This document shows positions 9,648-17,760 of a DNA stretch of 64,000 nucleotides, piece after piece. The stretch spans positions 62,001 through 126,000 of the forward strand of contig CANGMI010000005.1 of the NCBI GenBank assembly GCA_947455195.1, given 5' to 3'. The number at the start of each line of letters is the position of its first letter. The first letter of the stretch is position 1. This stretch comes from Pseudomonadota bacterium. Lineage in GTDB: Bacteria > Pseudomonadota > Gammaproteobacteria > Burkholderiales > SG8-39. Position numbers and translations under genes: made by a program. Below the pieces are notes generated by a model, which saw only the letters and a program-made list of their open reading frames with translations, was not told the origin of the DNA and made no database searches.

Positions 9648-9720
9648 TGCGTTGCACAAACCGGATTTTAGGGTGCGCTGCACAAAAGTCAAGACCCTTT
9701 TGATGCGTTGCAGCAGAAAA
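9648..9720 (-). promoter_or_regulatory. Three direct repeats TGCGYTGCASMA around the phasin promoter (candidate PhaR operators)
   Basis: On the plus strand three near-identical sites occur: TGCGTTGCACAAA (9648-9660), TGCGCTGCACAAAA (9674-9687) and TGCGTTGCAGCAGAAAA (9704-9720). They are 26 and 30 bases apart. The middle copy fills the spacer between -35 and -10; the others flank it. TGC/GCA-rich sites of this type are known for the PHA repressor PhaR. Assignment to PhaR is inference. Confidence 0.65.
9665..9692 (-). promoter_or_regulatory. Sigma-70 promoter of the phasin gene
   Basis: On the minus strand, TTGACT (9692-9687) is followed after 16 bases by TAAAAT (9670-9665). Each matches consensus in five of six positions. 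Transcription would start near 9658 and give a leader of about 180 bases before the ATG at 9474. Confidence 0.8.
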
Positions 9721-9739
9721 GTTGACGCAAGGAGGGTTC

Positions 9740-10678
9740 ATGGCCCGCAGTGCAGTGGAAAACCCCGAGATCGGGTCGCCTGCGCCTGCCGCGGCAGGCG
9801 AGGGTGGAACACCGACTGCGGTGAGCGGTTGGGTCGCCGCCATGCCAGCGGTCTTCGTCGTTCTCTGGGCCTCGGGTTTCGTCGGGGCCAAGTACGGGCT
9901 GCCCTCGGCACCCCCGGCTTCGTTTCTGCTCTGGCGCTTCGTGCTCGTCCTTGCGGTACTCGTCCCGATGGCGCTGCTTGCTCGTGCGCCGTGGCCGTCG
10001 AGCCTGCGGCAATTGGGGCATCTGGCCGTGGTCGGCGTTCTGGTGCAGGCGGGTTACCTCGGCGGGGTCTTTCACGCCATTGACCACGGCATCTCGGCCG
10101 GCCTGGTGGCCCTGGTCGTCGGGCTGCAACCGGTTCTCACGGCGGTACTTGCCGGGCTCTTCCTGCGCGAGCGGGTGCGTGCCGTGCAATGGGCCGGGCT
10201 CGTGCTCGGGTTGATCGGCGCGGCGCTGGTGGTCGAGCATCGCCTGAGCGTCGACGGGCTTACCCTGAGCGCGTTCCTCCTGAGCCTTGTGGCGCTGTTT
10301 TCGATGACGTTCGGCACGCTCTACCAGAAGCGGTTCTGCCCGCAATTCGATCTGCGCACCGGTGCCATCGTCCAGTTTGTGGCCGCTACGCTGATCATGC
10401 TGCCGCTCGCCTGGCAGGAGACCCGTCCGGTGATCTGGACCTCAGCCTTCATCGCAGCCATGCTCTGGCTCGTCGTGGCGCTCTCGATCGTTGCGATTGC
10501 CTTGCTGGCGGTACTGGTGCGTCGCGGCGCGACCACCAAGGTGGCGAGCCTCTTTTATCTGGTGCCACCGACCACGGCGCTGATGGCTTTCGTCGCGTTT
10601 GGCGAGCGCCTCACGGGCCTTGCCTTGCTCGGCATGGCGCTCACCGCTGTCGGTGTAGCGCTGGTGGTTCGCAACTGA
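9740..10678 (+). CDS. EamA/DMT-family transporter
   Basis: This is a 312-residue drug/metabolite transporter superfamily protein with about ten hydrophobic helices arranged as two EamA repeats. The first repeat starts near AMPAVFVVLWASGFVGAKYG and the second near SAFLLSLVALFSMTFGTLYQKR. Such proteins usually export amino acids or other small metabolites; the substrate cannot be read from the sequence. GGAGG at 9731-9735 sets the ATG at 9740. The gene is divergent from the phasin and its upstream region overlaps the outermost candidate operator, so shared regulation is possible. The C-terminus (FGERLTGLALLGMALTAVGV) is typical for the family. Confidence 0.9.
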   Translation: MARSAVENPEIGSPAPAAAGEGGTPTAVSGWVAAMPAVFVVLWASGFVGAKYGLPSAPPASFLLWRFVLVLAVLVPMALLARAPWPSSLRQLGHLAVVGVLVQAGYLGGVFHAIDHGISAGLVALVVGLQPVLTAVLAGLFLRERVRAVQWAGLVLGLIGAALVVEHRLSVDGLTLSAFLLSLVALFSMTFGTLYQKRFCPQFDLRTGAIVQFVAATLIMLPLAWQETRPVIWTSAFIAAMLWLVVALSIVAIALLAVLVRRGATTKVASLFYLVPPTTALMAFVAFGERLTGLALLGMALTAVGVALVVRN

Positions 10679-10739
10679 TTGGTCATCATGGCGAATCCCG
10701 TACCTGCAGTCCATTGTCCCTGCTCGCCCCGGAGATGCC

Positions 10740-11177
10740 ATGGCACGACCGCTGCCTGAATCGCGTACCGACTATCGGCATTTCGGCCTCATCACCACGC
10801 GCTGGATGGACAACGATGCGTACGCGCATGTCAACAACGTCGTCTATTACGCGTGGTTCGATACGGTGGTGAACCAGTACCTCATCGAGCGTGGTGTGCT
10901 CGACATCGCCCATGGCAGCGTGGTCGGCCTGGTCGTTGAAACAGCCTGCAACTACTTCAGTCCCATCGCTTTTCCCGATCAGGTGCATGCCGGCCTGCGT
11001 GTCGCGCACATCGGTCGCAGCAGCGTGCGCTACGAAGTGGGCCTGTTCCGAAACGAGGCGCTTCAGACCAGTGCCCAGGGCCATTTCGTGCATGTGTACG
11101 TCGACCGTGCCAGTCAGCGCCCGATGCCGATTGAGCCCGCCTTGCGCGAGGCCCTTCAGCCCCTGATCATCGATTGA
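10740..11177 (+). CDS. Acyl-CoA thioesterase (hotdog fold, 4HBT/YbgC type)
   Basis: This is a 145-residue single hotdog-fold protein. The family signature is clear: RWMDNDAYAHVNNVVYYAWF around residues 21-40, where the Asp after the WM pair and the HVNN motif belong to the active-site region. Members hydrolyse short or aromatic acyl-CoA thioesters in the cytoplasm; the actual acyl group is unknown. CGGAG precedes the ATG at 10740. It lies 61 bases after the DMT transporter on the same strand. Its last 11 bases overlap the end of the convergent gluQ gene. Confidence 0.92.
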   Translation: MARPLPESRTDYRHFGLITTRWMDNDAYAHVNNVVYYAWFDTVVNQYLIERGVLDIAHGSVVGLVVETACNYFSPIAFPDQVHAGLRVAHIGRSSVRYEVGLFRNEALQTSAQGHFVHVYVDRASQRPMPIEPALREALQPLIID

Positions 11178-12084
11178 CTGACGGCCCGTCGGCTTCGTGT
11201 GCGGGCGCCCTGAGGCGACTCGCGCGAGGCACTGCATCGATGCGCCAGTGGCCCGTGGCCCAGGCGAGGAGTTCGGCCGGTCTGGCGCCTCTCAGGTCGG
11301 CAGGCACCGTCTGTCCCAGGAAATGCAGGGCGGCCTCGAGGCTTGCCGACGGCCGTGTGTCGTCAATCGGCATCGACTGGCTCTGCTTGGAGAGCTTGCG
11401 CCCGGCCTCATCGACTGCCAGAGGCACGTGGGCATAGCGCGGTCGTTCGATGCCGAGCAGTTGCTGCAGCACGCTCTGGCGTGGTGTCGATTCGAGCAAG
11501 TCGGCTCCGCGCACGACATCGGTGATGCCGGTTTCGGCATCGTCGATCACCGCAGCGAACTGGTAGGCAACGGGGCCGTCAGCCCGACGGATGACGAAGT
11601 CGCCCACGGTCGCCTGAACGTCCTGAGCGACACGACCCTGAATCCGGTCGTCTACGGCCACGGTGCCGGCCGGAACACGGACGCGAATGGCGCGTGCCTG
11701 CGCACCCTCGGGCAGTCCGCCCCGGCAGGTGCCCGGATAGCGGCCGGTCGATGGATCGAGATCGCGCCGGCTGCAGGCACAGGCATAGGTATGAGTGGCC
11801 AGCCGATCGAGCCATCGAGCATGGTGTTGCGTGCGGGTGCTCTGCACGATCGGACGCTCGTCCCACAGCAGCCCATGTCGTTCGAGTGTGGTGAGAATCG
11901 CATCGCGGGCGCCGGCCACTTCTCGCGAACGATCGAGGTCTTCGATGCGCACCAGCCAGTCACCGCCGGCGGCACGCGCATCGAGGTAGCTCGCCACGGC
12001 CGTCACCAGTGATCCGAAGTGCAGGGCACCGGTTGGGGAGGGCGCGAAGCGCCCACGATAGCGACGATGGGGCAGGAGAGACAT
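11167..12084 (-). CDS. gluQ: Glutamyl-Q tRNA(Asp) synthetase
   Basis: This is a 305-residue paralogue of the catalytic half of glutamyl-tRNA synthetase. It attaches glutamate to queuosine in tRNA(Asp). Features seen: RGRFAPSPTGALHFGSL (HIGH-type motif), the zinc site CACSRRD ... YPGTC (CxC and Y-x3-C), GITDVVRGADLL and the KMSKS-type loop KLSKQSQS. There is no anticodon-binding domain, which separates it from GltX. The ATG at 12084 fits the family N-terminus; a longer frame starts with a poor TTG. A queuosine-related gene, queG, also occurs in this window at 43.8 kb. Confidence 0.94.
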   Translation of the reverse strand: MSLLPHRRYRGRFAPSPTGALHFGSLVTAVASYLDARAAGGDWLVRIEDLDRSREVAGARDAILTTLERHGLLWDERPIVQSTRTQHHARWLDRLATHTYACACSRRDLDPSTGRYPGTCRGGLPEGAQARAIRVRVPAGTVAVDDRIQGRVAQDVQATVGDFVIRRADGPVAYQFAAVIDDAETGITDVVRGADLLESTPRQSVLQQLLGIERPRYAHVPLAVDEAGRKLSKQSQSMPIDDTRPSASLEAALHFLGQTVPADLRGARPAELLAWATGHWRIDAVPRASRLRAPAHEADGPSVNR

Positions 12085-12236
12085 CGGCGTCGGCAGTCCG
12101 TCTGTCGGGGTCTGGTGGGCGGCTCGGGTGGCGTGGCCAATGGGCAAAGGGCACCAGAAATGGTCCGGACACCCGGGGCGGTTGAGTCACACGAGGCGAT
12201 TCTAGCCTTTGCGCCAGAGGGGCTTGACGGGTCCGT

Positions 12237-12242
12237 TATAAT
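12237..12242 (+). promoter_or_regulatory. TATAAT -10 element upstream of the thioredoxin gene
   Basis: A perfect TATAAT lies 29 bases before the GTG start at 12272. A TTGACG at 12224-12229 is only seven bases upstream of it, too close for a standard promoter, and the hexamer at the correct distance (12214-12219, CAGAGG) is poor. This is therefore a probable -10 with no good -35. Confidence 0.5.
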
Positions 12243-12271
12243 GAAAGTCCCAACGTGTGGTGGAGCTTGTG

Positions 12272-12658
12272 GTGACGACGATCGAACTGACGAAGGACAA
12301 TTTCGAACAGGTCATTACCAGCAGCCCGATGGTGATCGTGGATTTCTGGGCACCCTGGTGTGGTCCATGTCGTGCCTTCGCGCCGACCTTCGAGCGCTCG
12401 GCCCAGGCCCACCCCGAGGTGGTTCATGCCAAGGTGAACACCGAAGTGGAACAGGAACTGGCCGCCTCGTTCAACATTCGTTCCATTCCCACGCTGATGG
12501 TGTTTCGCGATCAGGTCATCCTCTACTCCGAGGCCGGCGCGCTGCCGGCCAATGCGCTCGAGAGTGTCGTGACGCAGGCCAAGGCGCTTGATATGGACAA
12601 GGTGCGCGCGGAAATCGCCGCCCAGCAGTCAGGTCAGGACCCATCGTCCGGCCATTGA
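12272..12658 (+). CDS. Thioredoxin family protein
   Basis: This is a 128-residue cytoplasmic thioredoxin-fold protein with the standard active site WCGPC at residues 29-33 and the cis-proline SIPTLMVFRD. It is longer than thioredoxin 1 (about 108 residues) by a charged tail ending SGQDPSSGH. Such proteins reduce disulfides and are recycled by thioredoxin reductase; a trxB gene lies at 51.1-52.1 kb. The GTG at 12272 is chosen because GGAG lies six bases upstream; GTG at 12257 or 12269 is also possible. The N-terminal start TTIELTKDNFEQVI is typical. It is the first gene of a plus-strand run leading into MFS-purN-rsmB. Confidence 0.9.
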   Translation: MTTIELTKDNFEQVITSSPMVIVDFWAPWCGPCRAFAPTFERSAQAHPEVVHAKVNTEVEQELAASFNIRSIPTLMVFRDQVILYSEAGALPANALESVVTQAKALDMDKVRAEIAAQQSGQDPSSGH

Positions 12659-12698
12659 TCGGGCGGCGCCACACGGCCCCCGAGGGCGGGGCTCGCTG

Positions 12699-13907
12699 AT
12701 GTTTCCGGTCAGGGGCTCCGATGATGGGCGCCGACTCGCCTTGCTGGCGGTGGCCAGTCTCACGGTCATGTCGACGGCCACGGTAGCGCCAGCACTGCCT
12801 CGCATGGCCGATGCGTTCGAAGGCACGCCGGACGCTGTCTTTCTCAGCAAGCTCGTGTTGACCATGCCGGCCCTCATCATCACCTTGTGGGCGCCGCTGG
12901 CCGGGGCGGTGATCGATCGCTTCGGGCGCATCCGCTTTCTCCGATTCAATCTCGTGCTCTATGCCATTGCGGGTGCCTCCGGGTTCGTGCTGACTGACCT
13001 GCACCAGATCCTGGTCGGGCGGGCGTTGCTCGGGCTTGCCGTCGGCGCCGAGATGACCTGCGTGCAGGCGCTTGCGGGCGATTACTTTTCGGGTGCAGCC
13101 CGAACCCGGTACGTGAGCATGCAGAGCATGTTCATGTCGGCGGGAGGCGTCCTGTTCGTGGCGCTGGGCGGCTTGCTGGCCGATCTGTCCTGGCGGGCAC
13201 CCTTTCTGGTGTATCTGCTGGCACTGGTGTCGCTGGGCATCGCGATGTTCTACCTCGACGAGCCACGCCACGCAGCGCCCGCGGCACCCGTGCTGTCGCC
13301 CGGCGAGATGGCCCGCTCGCCCGCATCGGTCGAGTGGGCACGTATCGGCCTTGTCTACTTTCTGCAGTTCTTCGGCATGGCCATGTACTACATGGTCTCG
13401 GCTCAGTTGCCGTTCTACCTGCATCAACTTGGTGCCGGACTGAGCCTCTATGCGGGCCTGGCCATCGCGGCGGCATCTGGCGTGTCGATACTGTCGACGA
13501 TGCGCTACGCGCATCTGTTACGAGCAACCTCGCACATGACGGTGTACGCCTGCGGCTTCGCGCTGATGGCGGTCGGTTTCGTCCTGATCGGTCTGTCCGC
13601 CGGGGTGCCGGGCGTCATCGGTGGGGCATCGATCGTCGGGCTTGGCATGGGACTCGTGTTTCCGAACGGAGCGACCTGGATGCTCAGCCTGGCCGATCCG
13701 CGCTTGCGGGGGCGTCTGGCCGGGGGGCTTGCATCGGCGATCTTTCTCGGGCAGTTTGCCTCCCCGATCATCGCGCAGCCATTCACGTCGCGGTTTGGTC
13801 TGGGTCACTTCTATCTGGGGGTTGCTGTCGTGCTCACTGCCATGGCCGGGCTGCTCTGGCTGGCCGCGCGTCGTCGTCGGGTGCCTGGATCGGGGCAGTC
13901 TGCATGA
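12699..13907 (+). CDS. MFS transporter
   Basis: This is a 402-residue major facilitator with about twelve hydrophobic helices. The loop between helices 2 and 3 carries AGAVIDRFGRIRFLR, a variant of the MFS motif A, and helix 4 has GRALLGLAVGAEMTCVQAL. Members are usually proton-coupled exporters or importers of small molecules; the substrate is not evident. The ATG at 12699 lies 40 bases after the thioredoxin stop with a weak ribosome site. Its stop codon overlaps the purN start (ATGA at 13904), so the two are translated in tandem. Confidence 0.9.
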   Translation: MFPVRGSDDGRRLALLAVASLTVMSTATVAPALPRMADAFEGTPDAVFLSKLVLTMPALIITLWAPLAGAVIDRFGRIRFLRFNLVLYAIAGASGFVLTDLHQILVGRALLGLAVGAEMTCVQALAGDYFSGAARTRYVSMQSMFMSAGGVLFVALGGLLADLSWRAPFLVYLLALVSLGIAMFYLDEPRHAAPAAPVLSPGEMARSPASVEWARIGLVYFLQFFGMAMYYMVSAQLPFYLHQLGAGLSLYAGLAIAAASGVSILSTMRYAHLLRATSHMTVYACGFALMAVGFVLIGLSAGVPGVIGGASIVGLGMGLVFPNGATWMLSLADPRLRGRLAGGLASAIFLGQFASPIIAQPFTSRFGLGHFYLGVAVVLTAMAGLLWLAARRRRVPGSGQSA

Positions 13908-14536
13908 AACGCCTGGTCATTCTCATTTCGGGGCGCGGCAGCAACATGCAGGCGCTGGTCGAAGCAGGCCTGCCGGTGGTGGCCGTGCTGTCCAATCGTG
14001 CTGATGCAGCGGGGCTTGCGTGGGCTCGTGCGCGGGGCATCGGCACCGAGGTGCTCGACCATCGAGCCTACCCGGACAGGGATGCTTTCGATCGTGCCCT
14101 CGAGGCGGCGATTGACCGGCACCGTCCCGATGTCGTCGCGCTGGCTGGTTTCATGCGCATCCTGTCGGCAGCCTTTGTCGAGCATTACCGGGGCCGTCTC
14201 CTCAACATTCACCCCTCGCTGCTGCCGGCCTTCACCGGACTGCACACGCATGAGCGTGCCATCGCCGCAGGGGTGAAATGTCATGGCGCAACGGTGCACC
14301 TGGTGACGGCCGAACTCGATCATGGGCCAATCGTGGCCCAGGCCATCGTGCCGGTACGCCTCGATGACGATGCCGAGCGTCTGGCCGCACGGGTGCTGCG
14401 CGGGGAGCACCAGATCTATCCAAGGGCCGTCCGATGGCTCCTCGAAGGCAATCTCGAGATCAATGAAGGGCGGGTGCGAACGCGTGATGCGCAGCCCCAG
14501 CATCTCTGGGCCGATCGGCCCGCGGAGGATTTGTGA
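13904..14536 (+). CDS. purN: Phosphoribosylglycinamide formyltransferase (GART)
   Basis: This is a 210-residue cytoplasmic purine-pathway enzyme that transfers the formyl group from 10-formyl-tetrahydrofolate to GAR. Seen: the N-terminal VILISGRGSNMQALV (phosphate-binding loop), AGFMRILS, the catalytic N-x-H region LLNIHPSLLPAF, and the Asp-bearing GATVHLVTAELDHGPIVAQ. It starts by ATGA overlap with the MFS transporter and ends by GTGA overlap with rsmB, so three unrelated functions are tightly coupled. Length is normal for the family. Confidence 0.96.
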   Translation: MKRLVILISGRGSNMQALVEAGLPVVAVLSNRADAAGLAWARARGIGTEVLDHRAYPDRDAFDRALEAAIDRHRPDVVALAGFMRILSAAFVEHYRGRLLNIHPSLLPAFTGLHTHERAIAAGVKCHGATVHLVTAELDHGPIVAQAIVPVRLDDDAERLAARVLRGEHQIYPRAVRWLLEGNLEINEGRVRTRDAQPQHLWADRPAEDL

Positions 14537-15795
14537 AACTTGCAGGCAGCACTATCCGGTCAGCAGCACGTGCAGTCACTGCGGTTCTGGGCACACCGGG
14601 TGCGGCCGATCGTGCGCTCTCGAAGTTCTTTCGTGAAAATCGCATGCTCGGGCGTGAAGATCGGGCGGTGGCAGCCGAGGCCGTCTACGCCATCCTCCGG
14701 CAGATGCGCACGCTCGAGCGCGTGGCAGCCAGCACCCGGTCGCTCGAACTCGTGATGGCGGCACTGGTAGGACCGATGGGCCGCAATTCGCGCGAGGTTG
14801 CGGCTGCGCTCGAGCGCAGCGCCGATGAGGCCGACGCCATGCGTCGGCGCTGGCACGAGGCGCGCACGGCCGCCGATCCGGCGGCGGATCTGCCCGATTG
14901 GCTCTGGGAGCGCCTGTGCAGCGAGCGCGGCGAAGAGGATGCGACCCGGCTCGCGGTGAGTCTGCTCGAAGGGGCCCCCCTCGATCTGAGAGTGAATGCG
15001 GCGCGCGCCAGTCGTGATGCGGTGCTCGAGCAGATGCTGCGCGAGGGCTGGCCCGTCGAACCGACGCCGTTTGCGCCCTGTGGCCTGCGCATGGCCGGCC
15101 GCCCGGCCTTGCAGGAGCACCCGCTCTTCATCGATGGCACCATCGAGGTGCAGGATGAGGCGAGCCAACTGGTCTGCCACCTGATGGCGCCCCGGCGTGG
15201 CGAGATGGTGGTCGATTTCTGCGCGGGCGCGGGCGGCAAGACCCTCGCGCTGGCCGCACTGATGCGTTCGACCGGTCGGATCTACGCCTTTGACGTCTCG
15301 GCGAAGCGACTGGACAACCTGCGTCCGCGTCTGGCCCGCTCGGGCGCCTCGAACGTGCATCCGCAGCGGCTGGAGAGCGAGCGCGACCCGCGCGCAAAGC
15401 GGCTCCACGGCAAGATCGATCGCCTGCTGATCGACGCACCCTGCACGGGGCTGGGTACCTTGCGCCGGAATCCCGAGTTGAAGTGGCGCCAGCACCCGTC
15501 CGATGTCACCGAACTGGCCGTGAAGCAGCGTGCCATTCTGGAGGCCGCGCACCGGCTGGTGAAGCCGGGTGCGCATCTGGTTTACGCAACCTGCAGCCTG
15601 CTCGGCGAGGAAAACGAGCAGGTGGTCGAGGCTTTCCTGGCCGAGCACCCCGAATTTTCGGTGGTGCCCGCACGCGCCGCGCTGGCCGAAGAGCGCATCG
15701 AACTGCCCCCCACTGACGAGCCGTGGCTGCGCCTCTTGCCCCATCGCCACCACACCGACGGATTCTTTGCTGCCCTGCTGCAGCGCAGTTCATGA
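14533..15795 (+). CDS. rsmB: RsmB-like 16S rRNA (cytosine-C5) methyltransferase
   Basis: This is a 420-residue SAM-dependent RNA m5C methyltransferase of the RsmB/NOP family. A helical NusB-like N-terminal part precedes the Rossmann-type domain. Visible motifs: VVDFCAGAGGKTLALAALM (SAM site), DAPCTGLGTLRRNPELKW with the PC motif cysteine, and the second catalytic cysteine in YATCSLLGEENE. RsmB methylates C967 of 16S rRNA in E. coli; the exact position here is by homology. GTG at 14533 overlaps the purN stop and has GGAGG upstream. A 184-base gap follows. Confidence 0.9.
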   Translation: MKLAGSTIRSAARAVTAVLGTPGAADRALSKFFRENRMLGREDRAVAAEAVYAILRQMRTLERVAASTRSLELVMAALVGPMGRNSREVAAALERSADEADAMRRRWHEARTAADPAADLPDWLWERLCSERGEEDATRLAVSLLEGAPLDLRVNAARASRDAVLEQMLREGWPVEPTPFAPCGLRMAGRPALQEHPLFIDGTIEVQDEASQLVCHLMAPRRGEMVVDFCAGAGGKTLALAALMRSTGRIYAFDVSAKRLDNLRPRLARSGASNVHPQRLESERDPRAKRLHGKIDRLLIDAPCTGLGTLRRNPELKWRQHPSDVTELAVKQRAILEAAHRLVKPGAHLVYATCSLLGEENEQVVEAFLAEHPEFSVVPARAALAEERIELPPTDEPWLRLLPHRHHTDGFFAALLQRSS

Positions 15796-15979
15796 GGGGC
15801 ATGCGCCACAAGGGCCTGGCCCGGGTTCGGCACTGACACCACGTCTGAGGCTGTTTGACGTAAGATGCGGCTGCTTGGCAGGGGTTTGCCGGGCGAAGAC
15901 CACTTGGCGTCGTCGAGACCGTGCGGGCGTGCATACGGCATCCCGGCAACTCGCGACACGAAACCCCGAGGAGAATCGG

Positions 15980-17164
15980 TTGTTCAATCCCTTGTTTGAT
16001 GGTGCGCTGGACCTGCCCTGGTGGGGGCTTGTGCTGGTGGCTCTCGGTCTTACCCATGTCACGATCGCCTCGGTGACCATTTATCTGCACCGTCACCAGG
16101 CTCATCGAGCCCTTGACCTGCATCCGGCTGTCGCGAACTTCTTCCGTTTCTGGCTCTGGCTCACCACCGGCATGGTCACTCGCGAGTGGGTGGCCATCCA
16201 CCGCAAGCATCACGCGTTCGTCGAAACGACCGATGACCCGCACAGCCCACAGGTCTACGGTATCGGCCGTCTGGTGTTCGGAGGTGTTTTCCTCTATGTC
16301 GACGAGTCACACAACCAGGAGACCCTGCGCCGGTACTCTCATGGGACCCCCGACGACTGGATGGAGCGCAATGTCTATTCGCGCTGGTCGGTGATGGGTC
16401 TGGTGCTGATGGGCCTCATCAACATCACGCTTTTCGGCATCGTGCCGGGGCTGCTGATCCTCGTGGTCCAGATTGCCTGGATCCCTTTCTGGGCAGCCGG
16501 CATCATCAATGGCGTCGGCCACTACTGGGGCTACCGCACGTTTGCCTCCAATGACGCCAGCACCAACATCTTGCCGTGGGGCATTCTCATCGGTGGCGAG
16601 GAATTGCACAACAACCACCACGCGTATGCCACTTCAGCCAAATTGTCCAATCGCTGGTACGAGTTCGACATTGGCTGGCTGTACATCCAGACGCTCGCGA
16701 CTCTCGGATTGGCGCGGGTGAAGAAGGTGGCGCCCAAGGTGAAACTGGGCGTGTCCAAGTCGGTGCTCGATTTCGACTCGCTCCAGGCCGTCCTCACGCA
16801 CCGCTACGACATCCTGGCCCGCTACGCGCAATCGCTGAAGGAGACCTACGCCCAGGAGCTCGCCCGGTTGCAGCGCCTGTCTCCGGGTGATGCCGTCGCA
16901 CTGGCCGGCTTGCGGCGATGGCTGGTTCGTGACGTGGCCACCGTTCCGGAAGGTGAACGCGAGAGCCTCGACCGCGTACTGGCCAAGGCGACTACCTTGC
17001 GTACGGTCTTCAACATGCGCCAGGAACTGATGGTCGTGTGGGAGCGCTCGTCGGCCACGCGCGAGCAGTTGCTCGGGCAACTGGAAGACTGGTGCCGTCG
17101 TGCCGAAGCGAGTGGCATTGCCCAGCTCGTCGAGCTGTCGGGTCGGATGCGACGCTACGCCTGA
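15980..17164 (+). CDS. DesA-family acyl-lipid/acyl-CoA fatty acid desaturase
   Basis: This is a 394-residue membrane di-iron desaturase. The three histidine boxes are present: HRHQAHR, HRKHH and HNNHH (about residue 210), between hydrophobic segments. It probably introduces a cis double bond in membrane fatty acids and so tunes fluidity. The TTG at 15980 is supported by GAGGAG six bases upstream and matches the conserved beginning LFNPLFDG before the first helix. The last 120 residues (from about FDSLQAVLTHRYDILA) are a helical, non-membrane tail with a WCRRAEASGI stretch; it is seen in related Burkholderiales proteins but not needed for the desaturase core. A strong terminator follows. Confidence 0.9.
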   Translation: MFNPLFDGALDLPWWGLVLVALGLTHVTIASVTIYLHRHQAHRALDLHPAVANFFRFWLWLTTGMVTREWVAIHRKHHAFVETTDDPHSPQVYGIGRLVFGGVFLYVDESHNQETLRRYSHGTPDDWMERNVYSRWSVMGLVLMGLINITLFGIVPGLLILVVQIAWIPFWAAGIINGVGHYWGYRTFASNDASTNILPWGILIGGEELHNNHHAYATSAKLSNRWYEFDIGWLYIQTLATLGLARVKKVAPKVKLGVSKSVLDFDSLQAVLTHRYDILARYAQSLKETYAQELARLQRLSPGDAVALAGLRRWLVRDVATVPEGERESLDRVLAKATTLRTVFNMRQELMVVWERSSATREQLLGQLEDWCRRAEASGIAQLVELSGRMRRYA

Positions 17165-17200
17165 GCGCCCGACCTGTGCGCTCCGGCGCACTGGCAAAAG

Positions 17201-17229
17201 AAAAGGGCCGGTTGCACCGGCCCTTTTTT
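17201..17229. terminator. Bidirectional Rho-independent terminator between the desaturase gene and rpmG
   Basis: AAAAGGGCCGGT (17201-17212) pairs perfectly with ACCGGCCCTTTT (17216-17227) around a three-base loop. A T-run follows on the plus strand and an equivalent T-rich stretch follows on the minus strand, so it can stop both the desaturase and rpmG transcripts. Confidence 0.92.
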
Positions 17230-17273
17230 CATGGGCAGCCCGAACGCATGCCCGGACTGCAACGGCCCTGAGG

Positions 17274-17429
17274 CTACTTGAGCTTCGTTTCCTTGTAGGT
17301 CACGTGCTTGCGAGCCTTCGGATCGTACTTCTTGATCTCGATCTTTTCAGGGGTGGTTCGCTTGTTCTTGGTCGTGGTGTAGAAGTGACCGGTGCCTGCG
17401 GTCGACTCGAGCTTGATTTTTTCACGCAT
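17274..17429 (-). CDS. rpmG: 50S ribosomal protein L33
   Basis: This is a 51-residue basic protein with the L33 sequence ([20 protein letters not shown] ... [18 protein letters not shown]). It lacks the CxxC pairs, so it is the zinc-free (C-) form. It is a component of the large ribosomal subunit near the E site. It follows rpmB by 13 bases on the minus strand, the usual pairing, and ends before a bidirectional terminator. Confidence 0.97.
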   Translation of the reverse strand: MREKIKLESTAGTGHFYTTTKNKRTTPEKIEIKKYDPKARKHVTYKETKLK

Positions 17430-17442
17430 GGCTGCAGACTCC

Positions 17443-17676
17443 TCAGATCTCGCCGCGAGCGCGCAGCTCGGCGAGCACCACCTCGATGCCCTTCTTGTCG
17501 ATCGTGCGCAGCGCAGCATTGGTGATGCGCAGGCGGATCCAGCGGCTTTCGCTCTCGATCCAGAACCGGCGATATTGCAGGTTCGGGAGGAACCGGCGCT
17601 TGGTCTTGTTGTTCGCGTGGGAGACGTTGTGTCCCACCATCGGCTTCTTTCCGGTGATTTGGCAGACGCGTGCCAT
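17443..17676 (-). CDS. rpmB: 50S ribosomal protein L28
   Basis: This is a 77-residue L28 with the family pattern [20 protein letters not shown] and [20 protein letters not shown]. It is part of the large ribosomal subunit. The ATG at 17676 is preceded by CCGGAG and by a good promoter at 17711-17739, so rpmB-rpmG have their own transcript despite radC lying upstream on the same strand. The gene order radC-rpmB-rpmG opposite coaBC-dut is the same as in E. coli. Confidence 0.97.
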   Translation of the reverse strand: MARVCQITGKKPMVGHNVSHANNKTKRRFLPNLQYRRFWIESESRWIRLRITNAALRTIDKKGIEVVLAELRARGEI

Positions 17677-17710
17677 GACAGGCTCCGGGGATGACGTTAT
17701 CAAACCGTCG

Positions 17711-17739
17711 ATTATCCTTCAAGCGGTGGCGGAAATCAA
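17711..17739 (-). promoter_or_regulatory. Sigma-70 promoter of rpmB-rpmG
   Basis: On the minus strand, TTGATT (17739-17734), a 17-base spacer and GATAAT (17716-17711) form a strong promoter. Transcription would begin near 17704, giving a leader of about 27 bases before rpmB. Confidence 0.8.
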
Positions 17740-17760
17740 TGGGCTTCTCAGGTCCGGGGC

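Noticed and set aside
8923-9891. Long minus-strand frame of 322 codons including the phasin
   Set aside because: The first 139 codons run through the promoter and operator repeats and through the start of the divergent transporter. The phasin ATG at 9474 has a proper ribosome site.
12224-12242. TTGACG close to TATAAT as a complete promoter
   Set aside because: The spacer is only seven bases; RNA polymerase with sigma-70 needs about 15-19. Only the -10 is kept as a site.
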